From Mucilaginibacter aquaedulcis (GTDB taxonomy: Bacteria; Bacteroidota; Bacteroidia; Sphingobacteriales; Sphingobacteriaceae), in the NCBI RefSeq assembly GCF_030409325.1, contig NZ_JAUFPR010000003.1:434001-498000 (forward strand): a DNA stretch of 64,000 bases. Reading direction: 5' to 3'. The notes beneath the pieces were generated by a model. The model was given only the letters and a program-made list of their open reading frames with translations, was not told the origin of the DNA and ran no database searches. This document shows, piece by piece, positions 26,018-34,504 of the stretch (positions are counted from its first letter, which is position 1; each line of letters opens with the position of its first letter). The position numbers and the translations under genes are program-made.

Positions 26018-26905
26018 TTAAATATGGGCGGTAACAAAACGGGCAGCCATCAATATAACGTATTGCAGTATAAGTACGCCATCCATAAAAAAGAAGTAAT
26101 AGTATTCGTCTTTTTTCCAGGCCGATTTAAATATGAGCCAGCCTGTTAGGACTACAGTAGCGGTTAACGCCCAGAAATCGGTATTAAAGCCGTTTTTTCT
26201 GAAGATGAACAGCAAAACGATATATCCGGCCAGTAAAACCTGGCAAAATAAATAAGCATTTTTTTCGCCCCAGGCTACCGGGATGGTTTTTAAACCATGC
26301 CTTTTATCCTGAAACAGATCACGGATATCAAAGGGAATGGTAAGAGCCCCTATAAACAGAAAGCGCTTGGCTATCATGATGGTGGTATCGCGCATGCTCA
26401 CATCATTGGTATAACGGTGCAGCACTTCCAGTATGGGGAATAAAACACAGCTCATTGTCCATACCAGGGTAATAAGGAAAGGTTTTAAACCGGGAATGTT
26501 GCGGAGCCCGAATTTATGATCGCCAACGGTAAACAAGGGCAGGCTATAGCTGAATGATAACACACTCAAAAAAATGAGCAATATTTTTGATTCGGTTGTT
26601 ATTAAAAAGAAAAGAGGGATAAGCGATAGCAGCGAAACAATGGTAAACGTTACCATGAGCCTGTAATGGGCAAAAAACCATCGTACGCGTTTATAGGGTG
26701 ATGTTTCGGGCTGTGTAGGACGGGTTATGAGGATACAAAAATTATAGATACCGAGGGTTGATGTAAACAAAAGCCCTAATACCGTAAACATGGGTTTTAC
26801 GTTTACTAACTGAAAGGTGAGCAATGCCTGTGCAACCGCGCAAAGCGCCATGAAAATATTACTGAACAGCAAAAAATCAAACGCGGATTGAAATAATTTT
26901 TTCAT
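26018..26905 (-). CDS. UbiA-like polytopic membrane protein with incomplete prenyltransferase motifs
   Basis: 295 residues and about eight hydrophobic segments. The second Asp-rich motif of UbiA prenyltransferases is present as FDIRDLFQDKRHGLKTIP (about 200-217). The first (NxxxDxxxD, between helices 2 and 3) is replaced by the region GIYNFCILITRP, which lacks the aspartates. It therefore looks like a UbiA-fold protein that may have lost standard prenyl-diphosphate use. It overlaps none of its neighbours: methyltransferase 3 nt downstream, metallophosphoesterase 30 nt upstream, all on one strand. Confidence 0.72.
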   Translation of the reverse strand: MKKLFQSAFDFLLFSNIFMALCAVAQALLTFQLVNVKPMFTVLGLLFTSTLGIYNFCILITRPTQPETSPYKRVRWFFAHYRLMVTFTIVSLLSLIPLFFLITTESKILLIFLSVLSFSYSLPLFTVGDHKFGLRNIPGLKPFLITLVWTMSCVLFPILEVLHRYTNDVSMRDTTIMIAKRFLFIGALTIPFDIRDLFQDKRHGLKTIPVAWGEKNAYLFCQVLLAGYIVLLFIFRKNGFNTDFWALTATVVLTGWLIFKSAWKKDEYYYFFFMDGVLILQYVILMAARFVTAHI

Positions 26906-26935
26906 TGGTCATGAATAGCCGCTGCATTTGACCTG

Positions 26936-28213
26936 TTATGATCGGTATCCGGAAGGATCCTGGCCGGCTTTGAGTGTAAATATCGTAATCTCCGGCAATA
27001 TTCCAACGCGGCCCTGTAAACCAATAAAACCAAAGCCTACATTAACATATAACTGTTGCTTGCCCTCGCTATAATGACCGGCCCATTCTTTGTAAATATA
27101 CTCAATTGGGCTCCATTGAAAGTGCTCTGTACGCACACCAAACTGCATACCATGGGTATGGCCAGAAAACATGGCATCTATTTGCGGATATTTGGGCAAC
27201 ACCTCTCCCCTCCAGTGCGATGGGTCATGTGATAATAACAGTTTTACCGGAAGGTCGTGCGTATTTTTAGTAGCCAGGTCCATACGGCCGTATTTGGGAA
27301 ATATACTTAGTTCGCCCCAGTTTTCAACACCCAAAATGCCAATTTCTTCACCATCAATCTTAAGACGGCGGTGTTCATTTAATAGCAGGTCCCAGCCCAT
27401 GTTTTTATGAGTGGCTATAAGCTGCTCGTGGTTTTTCTTTTTATGTCCCGGAACATCCCAAATGCCATAATCGCCGTAATCATGGTTACCAAGCGAACTG
27501 TAAACGCCAAGCGGAGCCTTTACTTTTGTAAAGATGTCCACGTAATCTTTCATTTCATCAGCCTCGCCGTTAACCAGGTCGCCGGTAAAAAATATGAAGT
27601 CGGCCCTTTCCTTCATCAGCATGTCAACACCGCCCTGCACTGCTGTTTTATTGAAGAAGCTGCCTGAGTGAATATCTGATATTTGCCCCAGCCTAATGCC
27701 ATCAAAAGCCCTGGGCAAATTAGGCAGATACATGGTTTGGTATTTTACATGGTAATCATACAAACCGCGGGGCATACTTAACTTGATACCGGCTAAGGGG
27801 ATTGCCCCGGCCAATAAACCGGCTTTCATCAAAAACTCTGAACGGGGAATGGCATGTTCCTGAGGGGGGATGCTGATGTCCTCAGGTTTTCTGTGCAGTC
27901 TGTTGCGTCTTAATACAAGCATCCTGCGCAGATCGTCGATTAACAAAAAAGGAAGAAAGGATATTTTGCCTAAGAATACCAGGAAAAAAGCCAGTAGAGC
28001 AGCTGCACGCGGGCCAACGCCAAGGTTAACATATACCGCTAATAAAAGGCCTGTAATGAGTAAAACAGATACCAACCAGTAAAAAAAAGTAAAGTCGCCC
28101 GAGTGGGGCAACTTCCATTTTTTGAATGCACCGCGGATACCGTGGAGTACATATAGATCAATAAGCAGCAGTATGGCAATTATCAGGATAATGTTTAGCG
28201 CCTGTTCTGTCAT
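26936..28213 (-). CDS. Membrane-anchored metallophosphoesterase
   Basis: 425 residues. Three or four N-terminal hydrophobic segments (about 5-25, 43-65, 68-95) and a further one near 130-145 precede a calcineurin-like phosphoesterase domain. The metal motifs are all present: ISDIHSG, FTGDLVNG, LGNHDYGD, LLSHDP and FSGHTHGM. Family members of this layout cleave UDP-diacylglucosamine or other phosphodiesters at the membrane. It heads the three-gene run with the UbiA-like and methyltransferase genes. Confidence 0.87.
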   Translation of the reverse strand: MTEQALNIILIIAILLLIDLYVLHGIRGAFKKWKLPHSGDFTFFYWLVSVLLITGLLLAVYVNLGVGPRAAALLAFFLVFLGKISFLPFLLIDDLRRMLVLRRNRLHRKPEDISIPPQEHAIPRSEFLMKAGLLAGAIPLAGIKLSMPRGLYDYHVKYQTMYLPNLPRAFDGIRLGQISDIHSGSFFNKTAVQGGVDMLMKERADFIFFTGDLVNGEADEMKDYVDIFTKVKAPLGVYSSLGNHDYGDYGIWDVPGHKKKNHEQLIATHKNMGWDLLLNEHRRLKIDGEEIGILGVENWGELSIFPKYGRMDLATKNTHDLPVKLLLSHDPSHWRGEVLPKYPQIDAMFSGHTHGMQFGVRTEHFQWSPIEYIYKEWAGHYSEGKQQLYVNVGFGFIGLQGRVGILPEITIFTLKAGQDPSGYRS

Positions 28214-28226
28214 TTTTTATGGTTTA

Positions 28227-28317
28227 GTATCGAGCATTTAGTATCAGGTATCAAGGTACCTGATACTTTCACAAAAAAACCAAAAAGTCGTGATACTTGA
28301 TACTAAATACTTGATAC
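28227..28317. repeat. Palindromic element built of GTATC/GATAC words
   Basis: Outer arms GTATCGAGCATTTAGTATC (28227-28245) and GATACTAAATACTTGATAC (28299-28317) are nearly complementary. An inner perfect pair GTATCAGGTA/TACCTGATAC lies at 28241-28266. It fills most of the gap between the AAA ATPase and the phosphoesterase gene. Confidence 0.75.
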
Positions 28318-28324
28318 TTTTTAA

Positions 28325-29833
28325 TTAATAACGATCATCGTCTAAATCCAGATCATCATCGTCATCAGGCTGCAGGTTAAACAGGCTGTTGAACATATCA
28401 GAAAAGGCAAAACCGTTATCTAAGAAACCTTTATTAAGCTGCGAAAATTCAGACAAGCCATGCAATACAAACTCCATCAGCAACAATAGCTGGTTCTCTG
28501 TAAGGCGAGGGTGACTTTTTTTAACCAGGTCTTTTAAACCGGCAACCTCATTAAGTGCTTTTTTGTAATCCTGCAGCGGCATATCATCAACCAGGGCAAG
28601 GTTATTACCTTCGCCAAACCAGTTTATAATGCTGGTGTAAGGGTTTGGACCCTTTGATTTCTTAGCTTTTTCCGGATCGGGAAAAAACTCAAGCAGTAAG
28701 CTTTTAATAGCTTTACCAATAAGTATGTTGGCTACCTTTCCGGGGCCTTCCAGTTCGCCCTCATATACCAGTTCAATTTTACCGGTAATGGCAGGTATTA
28801 CACCCAAAAAGTCGGTGATGCGTACAAAAGTGTTGCTTTCATTATTAATGATCATGCGGCGCTCGGCATTGCTGATCAGGTTTTCATACGCCGAGATGGT
28901 TAAACGAGCCGATACCCCTGATTTTTTATCAATGTATTCGGAGTTGCGGGCCTCAAAGGCAATTTGTTCAACCAGGTTCTTCACCAGGTCATCAGCCTCC
29001 ACATTTTTGCGCTGCTCATCAGTAATAGAAGCTTCCTGCTGGGTTATTTTTCTTGAAATTTCAACAGTGCGCGGATAGTGTGTTAATATCTGGCTTTCAA
29101 TACGGTCTTTAAGTGGTGTAACTATTGAACCGCGATTGGTGTAATCCTCAGGGTTGGCTGTAAACACAAACTGAATATCAAGCGGCAGGCGCAGTTTAAA
29201 ACCACGGATCTGAATATCTCTTTCCTGCAAAATATTAAACAGCGATACCTGGATACGGGCCTGCAGGTCGGGCAGCTCGTTGATTACGAAAATACCGCGA
29301 TGTGCACGTGGAATAAGCCCGAAGTGAATAACACGTTCATCTGAATAAGTTAGTTTCAGTGTGGCCGCTTTAATAGGGTCAACATCGCCGATCAAATCGG
29401 CAACGGTAACATCAGGAGTAGCCAGTTTTTCGGTATAGCGTTCTGAGCGGTGAATCCAGCCAATAGGTGTATCATCGCCCATGTTGGTAACTGTTGTATG
29501 GCCATACCATGAAATAGGATTGTAAGGATCATCAAACAGATCAGATCCTTCAATATAAGGTACATACTCGTCAAGCAAATTAACCAATAAGCGTGCTATA
29601 CGGGTTTTAGCCTGGCCGCGTAAGCCGAGTAATAAAATATTATGACGTGATAGTATAGCGGTTTGCAGATCGGGGATAACAGTATCCTCAAAACCCACAA
29701 TACCTTCAAAACCGCCTTCGCGTTTTTTTAGCTGGGCAATTAAATTGGCGCGTAATTCATCTTTAACCGATCGGCTCTTGTAATCAGTTTGTTTAAGCTG
29801 GCCGAGGGTTTTTATATCCAATAGTTTGTTCAT
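28325..29833 (-). CDS. MoxR/ChlI-type AAA+ ATPase
   Basis: 502 residues. The P-loop GLRGQAKT (70-77) has the MoxR-style Ala before Lys. The Walker B/sensor parts follow in GIFVINELPDLQ and VFTANPEDYTNRG, with inserts like those of magnesium-chelatase ChlI. The C-terminus ends in an acidic run (DDDDDLDLDDD), which may be a docking tail. Such ATPases remodel or assemble metalloproteins together with a VWA partner, and a VWA gene lies 126 nt upstream on the same strand. Target unknown. Confidence 0.82.
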   Translation of the reverse strand: MNKLLDIKTLGQLKQTDYKSRSVKDELRANLIAQLKKREGGFEGIVGFEDTVIPDLQTAILSRHNILLLGLRGQAKTRIARLLVNLLDEYVPYIEGSDLFDDPYNPISWYGHTTVTNMGDDTPIGWIHRSERYTEKLATPDVTVADLIGDVDPIKAATLKLTYSDERVIHFGLIPRAHRGIFVINELPDLQARIQVSLFNILQERDIQIRGFKLRLPLDIQFVFTANPEDYTNRGSIVTPLKDRIESQILTHYPRTVEISRKITQQEASITDEQRKNVEADDLVKNLVEQIAFEARNSEYIDKKSGVSARLTISAYENLISNAERRMIINNESNTFVRITDFLGVIPAITGKIELVYEGELEGPGKVANILIGKAIKSLLLEFFPDPEKAKKSKGPNPYTSIINWFGEGNNLALVDDMPLQDYKKALNEVAGLKDLVKKSHPRLTENQLLLLMEFVLHGLSEFSQLNKGFLDNGFAFSDMFNSLFNLQPDDDDDLDLDDDRY

Positions 29834-29846
29834 TCTTTTTAATGTG

Positions 29847-29956
29847 GTCCGAAAGTTCGAGAAGTCCGAAAATCCGGAAGTGTTGTTTTTGTTTGATAGT
29901 TTACGGGCAGGTAATTTTATCTTTCGTACTTTCCGAATCTCCGGACTTTCCGAATC
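29847..29956. repeat. Inverted/direct repeat of TCCGAAAGT words
   Basis: GTCCGAAAGTTCGAGAAGTC near 29847 faces ACTTTCCGAATCTCCGGAC near 29929, forming an imperfect palindrome with internal direct repeats. It occupies the gap between the ATPase and VWA genes, so the two may need read-through or separate promoters. Confidence 0.65.
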
Positions 29957-29959
29957 AAA

Positions 29960-31057
29960 TTATCTTACCGTTTTTCTTCTGTTCCTGGCGTAGTCTTCAA
30001 AAATATACTCGCCTAAATTATTCAGTGAGCTGTAAAAAGCCTTACCGCCGTTGGTTTCAGTAAATTTACGAACAAATTGCTGCAGATAAGGGTCTTTCGC
30101 AATCATAAAAGTTGTAATAGGTATTTTTAAGCGTTTGCACTGGGCAGCCATGTTCAGTGTTTTGTTCACCACTTTTCTATCCAGCCCGATGCTGTTTTTA
30201 TAATAACGGGTACCTTCCTTTAAGCAGGTAGGCTTGCCATCGGTTATCATAAAAATTTGCTTGTTGTGCGTTTTGCGCCTGCGAAGCAGATCGGTAGCCA
30301 GCTCTAAACCGGCATAAGTATTAGTGTGGTAAGGGCCAACCTGTAAATACGGCAGATCCTGCAGGGTTATAGGCCAGGCATCGTTACCAAAAACTACAAT
30401 ATCAAGTGTATCCTTTGGGTATTTGGTGCGGATGAGCTCGGCAAGGGCCATGGCTACTTTTTTGGCCGGGGTAATCCTGTCTTCCCCGTATAAGATCATG
30501 GAGTGCGAAATATCGATCATCAGTACGGTTGAAGTAAGGGTTTTATAATCCATTTCCTCAACCTCCAGATCGCGTTCCGTCATCATGAAATCGCCAATGC
30601 CATGGTTAACCTGAGCATTATGGATAGACTGGGTCATGTCTATCTGATCCAGACTGTCGCCAAATTCAAACTCGCGGCGTTCGGCATTTTTTTCATCGCC
30701 CTGGCCCGATTGCGGGGTGCGGTGATTGCCTTTGCCTGATTTTTTTAATTTACCGAAAATTTCTTCTAAAGCCGACTGGCGGATGCTCTGCTCCGTTTTG
30801 GCAGTAATATTAAAACCACCGTTTTGTTTGTCTTCATCGAGGTAGCCTTTTTGTTTAAGCTCGTCAATAAAATCGCCCATGCCATAATCGTCATTGGTAA
30901 GATTATATTGTTTATCGAGCTCATTTAGCCAGGCTAAGGCTTCGCCTGCATCGCCCGAAGTATAATTGAGCAATTCCAGGAATAATTTTAATAGTTCTTC
31001 AAATCCGCCTTTAGGGATTTGGTTGGGCTTAAACTTGGAAAATCCAAAACCGCGCAT
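29960..31057 (-). CDS. Von Willebrand factor A domain protein, partner of MoxR-like ATPase
   Basis: 365 residues. An N-terminal helical, charged region (1-170) is followed by a VWA domain with an intact MIDAS: DISHS at 182-186 and the later DGKPT loop. No signal peptide, so it is cytoplasmic. VWA proteins beside MoxR/ChlI ATPases act as metal-dependent adaptors for protein or cofactor assembly (as in chelatases and CbbQO-type activases). The client is not evident from neighbours. Confidence 0.82.
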   Translation of the reverse strand: MRGFGFSKFKPNQIPKGGFEELLKLFLELLNYTSGDAGEALAWLNELDKQYNLTNDDYGMGDFIDELKQKGYLDEDKQNGGFNITAKTEQSIRQSALEEIFGKLKKSGKGNHRTPQSGQGDEKNAERREFEFGDSLDQIDMTQSIHNAQVNHGIGDFMMTERDLEVEEMDYKTLTSTVLMIDISHSMILYGEDRITPAKKVAMALAELIRTKYPKDTLDIVVFGNDAWPITLQDLPYLQVGPYHTNTYAGLELATDLLRRRKTHNKQIFMITDGKPTCLKEGTRYYKNSIGLDRKVVNKTLNMAAQCKRLKIPITTFMIAKDPYLQQFVRKFTETNGGKAFYSSLNNLGEYIFEDYARNRRKTVR

Positions 31058-31199
31058 ATCGTGTCCTTTCTACATATAAAGAAACGGATAATTATTCTTA
31101 ATAGTTTAGTATACGGGGTATTAAAACAAATTGTTAGGTAAGTATGACAAATGAAAAATGTGCAAGTGTGCGGATTTTAGATGTGCGGATGAGAAGAGT

Positions 31200-31256
31200 A
31201 CTCACCCCCGACATCGCTGCGCTTGTCACCCCTCTTTGCGCATGCGCAAAGAGGGG
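31200..31256 (+). repeat. Single A' arm of the composite palindrome family
   Basis: ACTCACCCCCGACATCGCTG, then GCTTGTCACCCCTCTTTGCG...CAAAGAGGGG split around a GCATGC centre. It is the same arm as at 18002 but without the B partner. Confidence 0.8.
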
Positions 31257-31334
31257 TTCTATTTTTTAGCTTGCAGTTAGCGTCGTCTTGCGAAGTGTAG
31301 GCTGGCGAATGAATAAAACAATCTCTAAGTGATC

Positions 31335-31772
31335 TCATTTTTTTAGCGAGAGCAAGCCCTCCATCAATTCCTCGTTAAAGCTGCCTATGGTAGTAGTGGC
31401 CAGCATAGCGTGTATGCGGTTACGAATGGCTTTGAACTCATTATGCAAGGGGCATGGATTAATCTCCGAACATTGTTTTAAACCGAGGGCACAGCCTACA
31501 AATAAACTGTTACCATCCACAGCTTCCACAATTTCACTAAGTGGTCGTGATAGTGCCGGGGTATCTATATAAAAGCCTCCATGCGGTCCTTTTATGGAGC
31601 TGATCAGTCCCTTGCGGCTCAAATCCTGTAGTATTTTAGCCAAAAAATGTTCAGGCGAATCTATCCCCTGGGCAATATCTTTAATACCTACCCTGCTGCC
31701 TGTTGCTGTTTTATGGGCTATAAAGAACACAGCCCTGATAGCATACTCACATGTTTTTGAAAATATCGCCAT
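31335..31772 (-). CDS. Rrf2-family regulator, NsrR-like (probable NO-sensing Fe-S repressor)
   Basis: 145 residues from the ATG at 31772, which gives the family-typical MAIFSKTCEYAIRA start; a longer reading adds eight residues. A winged-helix domain is followed by three conserved cysteines at 94, 101 and 107 (CX6CX5C), the Fe-S ligand set of Rrf2 sensors. The ESSxKGPHGGFY-like wing reads SSIKGPHGGFY. It is divergent from flavohaemoglobin and the operator-like repeat lies between them, so NO-responsive repression like NsrR is the natural reading; IscR- or other Rrf2-type roles are less likely here. TAATTTTG (31785-31792, minus) is its probable -7 box. Confidence 0.83.
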   Translation of the reverse strand: MAIFSKTCEYAIRAVFFIAHKTATGSRVGIKDIAQGIDSPEHFLAKILQDLSRKGLISSIKGPHGGFYIDTPALSRPLSEIVEAVDGNSLFVGCALGLKQCSEINPCPLHNEFKAIRNRIHAMLATTTIGSFNEELMEGLLSLKK

Positions 31773-31803
31773 AATTTGATACAACAAAATTAACAAAAAA
31801 ATT

Positions 31804-31848
31804 AATAAAAGATATTTTTGTCTTTTATTTTTTTATTATATAGATTTG
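31804..31848 (+). promoter_or_regulatory. hmp promoter with overlapping inverted-repeat operator
   Basis: TTTG at 31817-31820 and TAGATTTG at 31841-31848 are 20 nt apart, an excellent -33/-7 match. A 9-bp inverted repeat, AATAAAAGA at 31804-31812 and TCTTTTATT at 31821-31829, spans the -33 box; a further AATAAAAGA half-site lies at 31887-31895 in the leader. A repressor bound there would block RNA polymerase. The link to the Rrf2 protein is inferred from position. Confidence 0.6.
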
Positions 31849-31919
31849 TCCTGTCAATCAACCAAACAAACAGATCATCAGATCTAAATAAAAGATAAAA
31901 AGGTATTAATATATTAATT

Positions 31920-33131
31920 ATGACAACCGAACAGAAAACACTCATTACAGCTACCGTACCGGTACTAAAAGAAAACGGCGTATTACTTACCAAATACTTT
32001 TACAACCGCATGTTTACCCATCACCCCGAGCTTAAAAACCTGTTTAACATGGGTAACCAGCAAAGCGGCAAACAGCAAACAGCCCTGGCCATGGCGGTAC
32101 TGGCCTATGCCGAAAACATTGCTAACCCTGGTGTATTAATGCCCGTGGTTGACCGTATTGGCCACAAACATATCAGTTTGGATATTCGCCCCGAGCATTA
32201 CATTATAGTGGGTAAACACCTGATAGCCTCTATACAGGAAGTTTTGGGCGAGGCTGCCACACCCGCAATTATTGATGCCTGGACAGCAGCCTATAACCAG
32301 CTTGCTCATTTAATGAGCGGCCATGAAGCTAATCTGTATGAACACCAAACTAACAGAACCAACGGCTGGACAGGCTGGCGCCCTTTCAAGGTGGGTAAAA
32401 AAACACCTGAATCGGCCGAGATCACTTCATTTTATTTATACCCTGCCGATGGCGGTAAAGTGGCTCCTCACCTGCCCGGTCAGTTCATCAGCATACGTAT
32501 GTTTTTGCCCGAGCTTAACCTGAAACAAGCCAGGCAATACAGTGTATCAAGCGCACCCGGTAACGAATATTACCGCATATCTGTAAAAAGAGAAAAAGGC
32601 CCTAACCTGGATACAGATGGCATGATCAGCAATCACCTGCATAATTTTATCAATGAAAATGACCTTGTTGACCTAACCGCGCCGGCAGGCAATTTTACAC
32701 TGATGAAAGATATGGATGCGCCGGTTACCTTAATTAGCGGTGGAGTTGGCCTTACACCATTAATGAGCATGCTGCATAGCCTGGTTGAAAGTGATTACCC
32801 TCACCCAATTACCTGGCTGCATGGTTGCCGTAATGAGTCAGTACATGCCTTTAAAGATCAGCTGGATGAGATCGTGAGCACAAAAGCCAATATTAATCAG
32901 CACGTATTTTATAATCAGGCAACCGATGATAATGTAGAAGCCGGAGTTTTGGAAGGCCATCTGGATATCAACAAAATACCATCATTAAACCTGCAGCCCG
33001 ATGCGCATTACTTTATTTGCGGGCCATCGGTATTTATTCAAAAACAATACCAGGACCTGGTTACCGCTGGCGTAAACAAACAGAACATTTATTTTGAAGA
33101 GTTTGGCCCGCAGGTACTCCAGTTAAACTAA
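31920..33131 (+). CDS. hmp: Flavohaemoglobin, nitric oxide dioxygenase
   Basis: 403 residues, full family length. The globin domain (about 1-140) has the proximal His84 in HKHISL. The FAD-binding domain follows with RQYS at 205-208, then the NAD(P)H domain with GGVGLTP at 274-280, CGPSVF, and the terminal FEEFGP block. It oxidises NO to nitrate with O2 and NAD(P)H in the cytoplasm. Divergent from an NsrR-like gene, and followed 49 nt later by a small membrane protein gene on the same strand. The leader is about 65 nt from the predicted start of transcription. Confidence 0.93.
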   Translation: MTTEQKTLITATVPVLKENGVLLTKYFYNRMFTHHPELKNLFNMGNQQSGKQQTALAMAVLAYAENIANPGVLMPVVDRIGHKHISLDIRPEHYIIVGKHLIASIQEVLGEAATPAIIDAWTAAYNQLAHLMSGHEANLYEHQTNRTNGWTGWRPFKVGKKTPESAEITSFYLYPADGGKVAPHLPGQFISIRMFLPELNLKQARQYSVSSAPGNEYYRISVKREKGPNLDTDGMISNHLHNFINENDLVDLTAPAGNFTLMKDMDAPVTLISGGVGLTPLMSMLHSLVESDYPHPITWLHGCRNESVHAFKDQLDEIVSTKANINQHVFYNQATDDNVEAGVLEGHLDINKIPSLNLQPDAHYFICGPSVFIQKQYQDLVTAGVNKQNIYFEEFGPQVLQLN

Positions 33132-33180
33132 GCCGCTTACCGTACTAATTTATTATCAGAACATTAAAATTAATAATATC

Positions 33181-33534
33181 ATGAACACCTTAAAAACCAC
33201 CGTTCCGCTTAGCTGGACAGCCAAGGAACAAACCAAACATGAAAACTTTAATTTGATAAAAAAATTCAACCGCTTTGCCGATGGTCAGAAGGAGAACCAC
33301 ACCTTATGGTGGTTTGTAAACCTGATGGTGCACGGTACACTTATATTGGCCATCCCTGCTGTTTTAATATACTATTATAACGCGCCGGTAATTGTATTGG
33401 CTATTACCATAGCTTGTTTCTTCAGTACTTTTGTAGCCAACATGTGTGGCTCTGGCATACGTACTACGCTGGCCACTTTCTTTATAAGCTTGCTTGTACA
33501 TGCTGTAATGATTTTGCTTGTTGTTTTCTTGTAA
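33181..33534 (+). CDS. Uncharacterised 117-residue membrane protein co-located with hmp
   Basis: No family is recognised. The first 40 residues are polar and basic (HENFNLIKKFNRFADGQ), then three hydrophobic segments at about 43-64, 67-87 and 96-117 follow, separated by a short loop with NMCGSGIRTT. It lies 49 nt after hmp, with no promoter box in between, and a terminator comes right after it, so hmp and this gene look like a two-gene transcript. A role in the NO or nitrosative stress response is therefore plausible but not shown by the protein itself. Confidence 0.7.
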   Translation: MNTLKTTVPLSWTAKEQTKHENFNLIKKFNRFADGQKENHTLWWFVNLMVHGTLILAIPAVLIYYYNAPVIVLAITIACFFSTFVANMCGSGIRTTLATFFISLLVHAVMILLVVFL

Positions 33535-33553
33535 CTATATGTCTTTATTTAAG

Positions 33554-33586
33554 ACAGAAAAACCGGCCCGTAGCCGGTTTTTCTGT
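33554..33586 (+). terminator. Terminator of the hmp unit
   Basis: Perfect 14-bp stem ACAGAAAAACCGGC with its complement, CCGTA loop, 20 nt after the stop; T-rich on both strands, so it may also serve the convergent DUF3078 gene. Confidence 0.8.
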
Positions 33587-33622
33587 TTAATATGATTTCA
33601 AACACTCCAATAAAACAGCTGC

Positions 33623-34504
33623 TTAAAACTTATACGTTAAGCCTGCTCCAAAAATTTGTTTAACCTGCAGGGCAATCTTTGAGCTGCCATCATCATTAGG
33701 TATCCTGGTTTTGCCATCATATATCATTTGCAAGCCGGCATTTACCGTTACAAACTTGTTCACCTTCATAAAAAGGTTGGCGGTATAGTCGGTATAAATA
33801 TCACCTGGTTTATGCAGGTAATCTGAATATAGTTTCAGGATGTTTTCAAGGCTGATATTCTGCACCAGGTTAATTTTGTAATAAGCATCTAACGAGGCAC
33901 CAAACTGGAACAAGCTTTTATTGCCGGGAGTAACGCCAAATGCACCTATGGACGATAGATAATCATCCCTCAATATAATGATACGGGCAGCAGCAGGCGA
34001 TATATTGATCCTGAAATTATCAGAACGCTTATAAGCAAAACCGGGGCCGAATGTAAGGTAAGCCGGGGCCAGAAAATTGGATATTAAAGTTTTAGGCTCG
34101 GTGCCATAATCATAACCCTTGGTAAACTGGGTCTGGAAGTTCATGTAAAAAGTGTACAACCAGTATTTTGATGCCTGGCGGCCCAATAAGCTGTTCAGGA
34201 TAATGCGGTCGTCGTTTTTTCGCCAGCCGGCATCCTGCTGTTTGCTTAACCCGTAGCCGAGGATCACTTTATTATCCCAGCTCCATTTATCCTTTTTATA
34301 ATTAAAATCGTAATTAAAGATCAGGTTGCCGGCAAAGGCATTCACACCACCTGCCGACCAATTATGGTAGGAGCTTTGACTGATCAGAAATGTATTTTCG
34401 CCGTGTATTTTCCATTTTTTCGCGGTGTCAACCTTGCTAGTGTCCTGCGCGTGAACAGCAAAACCAATGCATAATAATGCCACGAGTACGATGATCTTTT
34501 TCAT
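33623..34504 (-). CDS. DUF3078 outer-membrane-type protein
   Basis: 293 residues with a signal peptide (about 1-19, ...GFAVHAQ). The mature part alternates aromatic and polar residues in strand-like runs (SSYHNWSAGGVNAFAGN, WSWDNKVILGYGLSKQ) and ends in KF after GAGLTY, the mark of an outer-membrane beta-barrel. It fits DUF3078, which has no known function. Single gene with a 532-nt gene-free stretch before it. Confidence 0.82.
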   Translation of the reverse strand: MKKIIVLVALLCIGFAVHAQDTSKVDTAKKWKIHGENTFLISQSSYHNWSAGGVNAFAGNLIFNYDFNYKKDKWSWDNKVILGYGLSKQQDAGWRKNDDRIILNSLLGRQASKYWLYTFYMNFQTQFTKGYDYGTEPKTLISNFLAPAYLTFGPGFAYKRSDNFRINISPAAARIIILRDDYLSSIGAFGVTPGNKSLFQFGASLDAYYKINLVQNISLENILKLYSDYLHKPGDIYTDYTANLFMKVNKFVTVNAGLQMIYDGKTRIPNDDGSSKIALQVKQIFGAGLTYKF

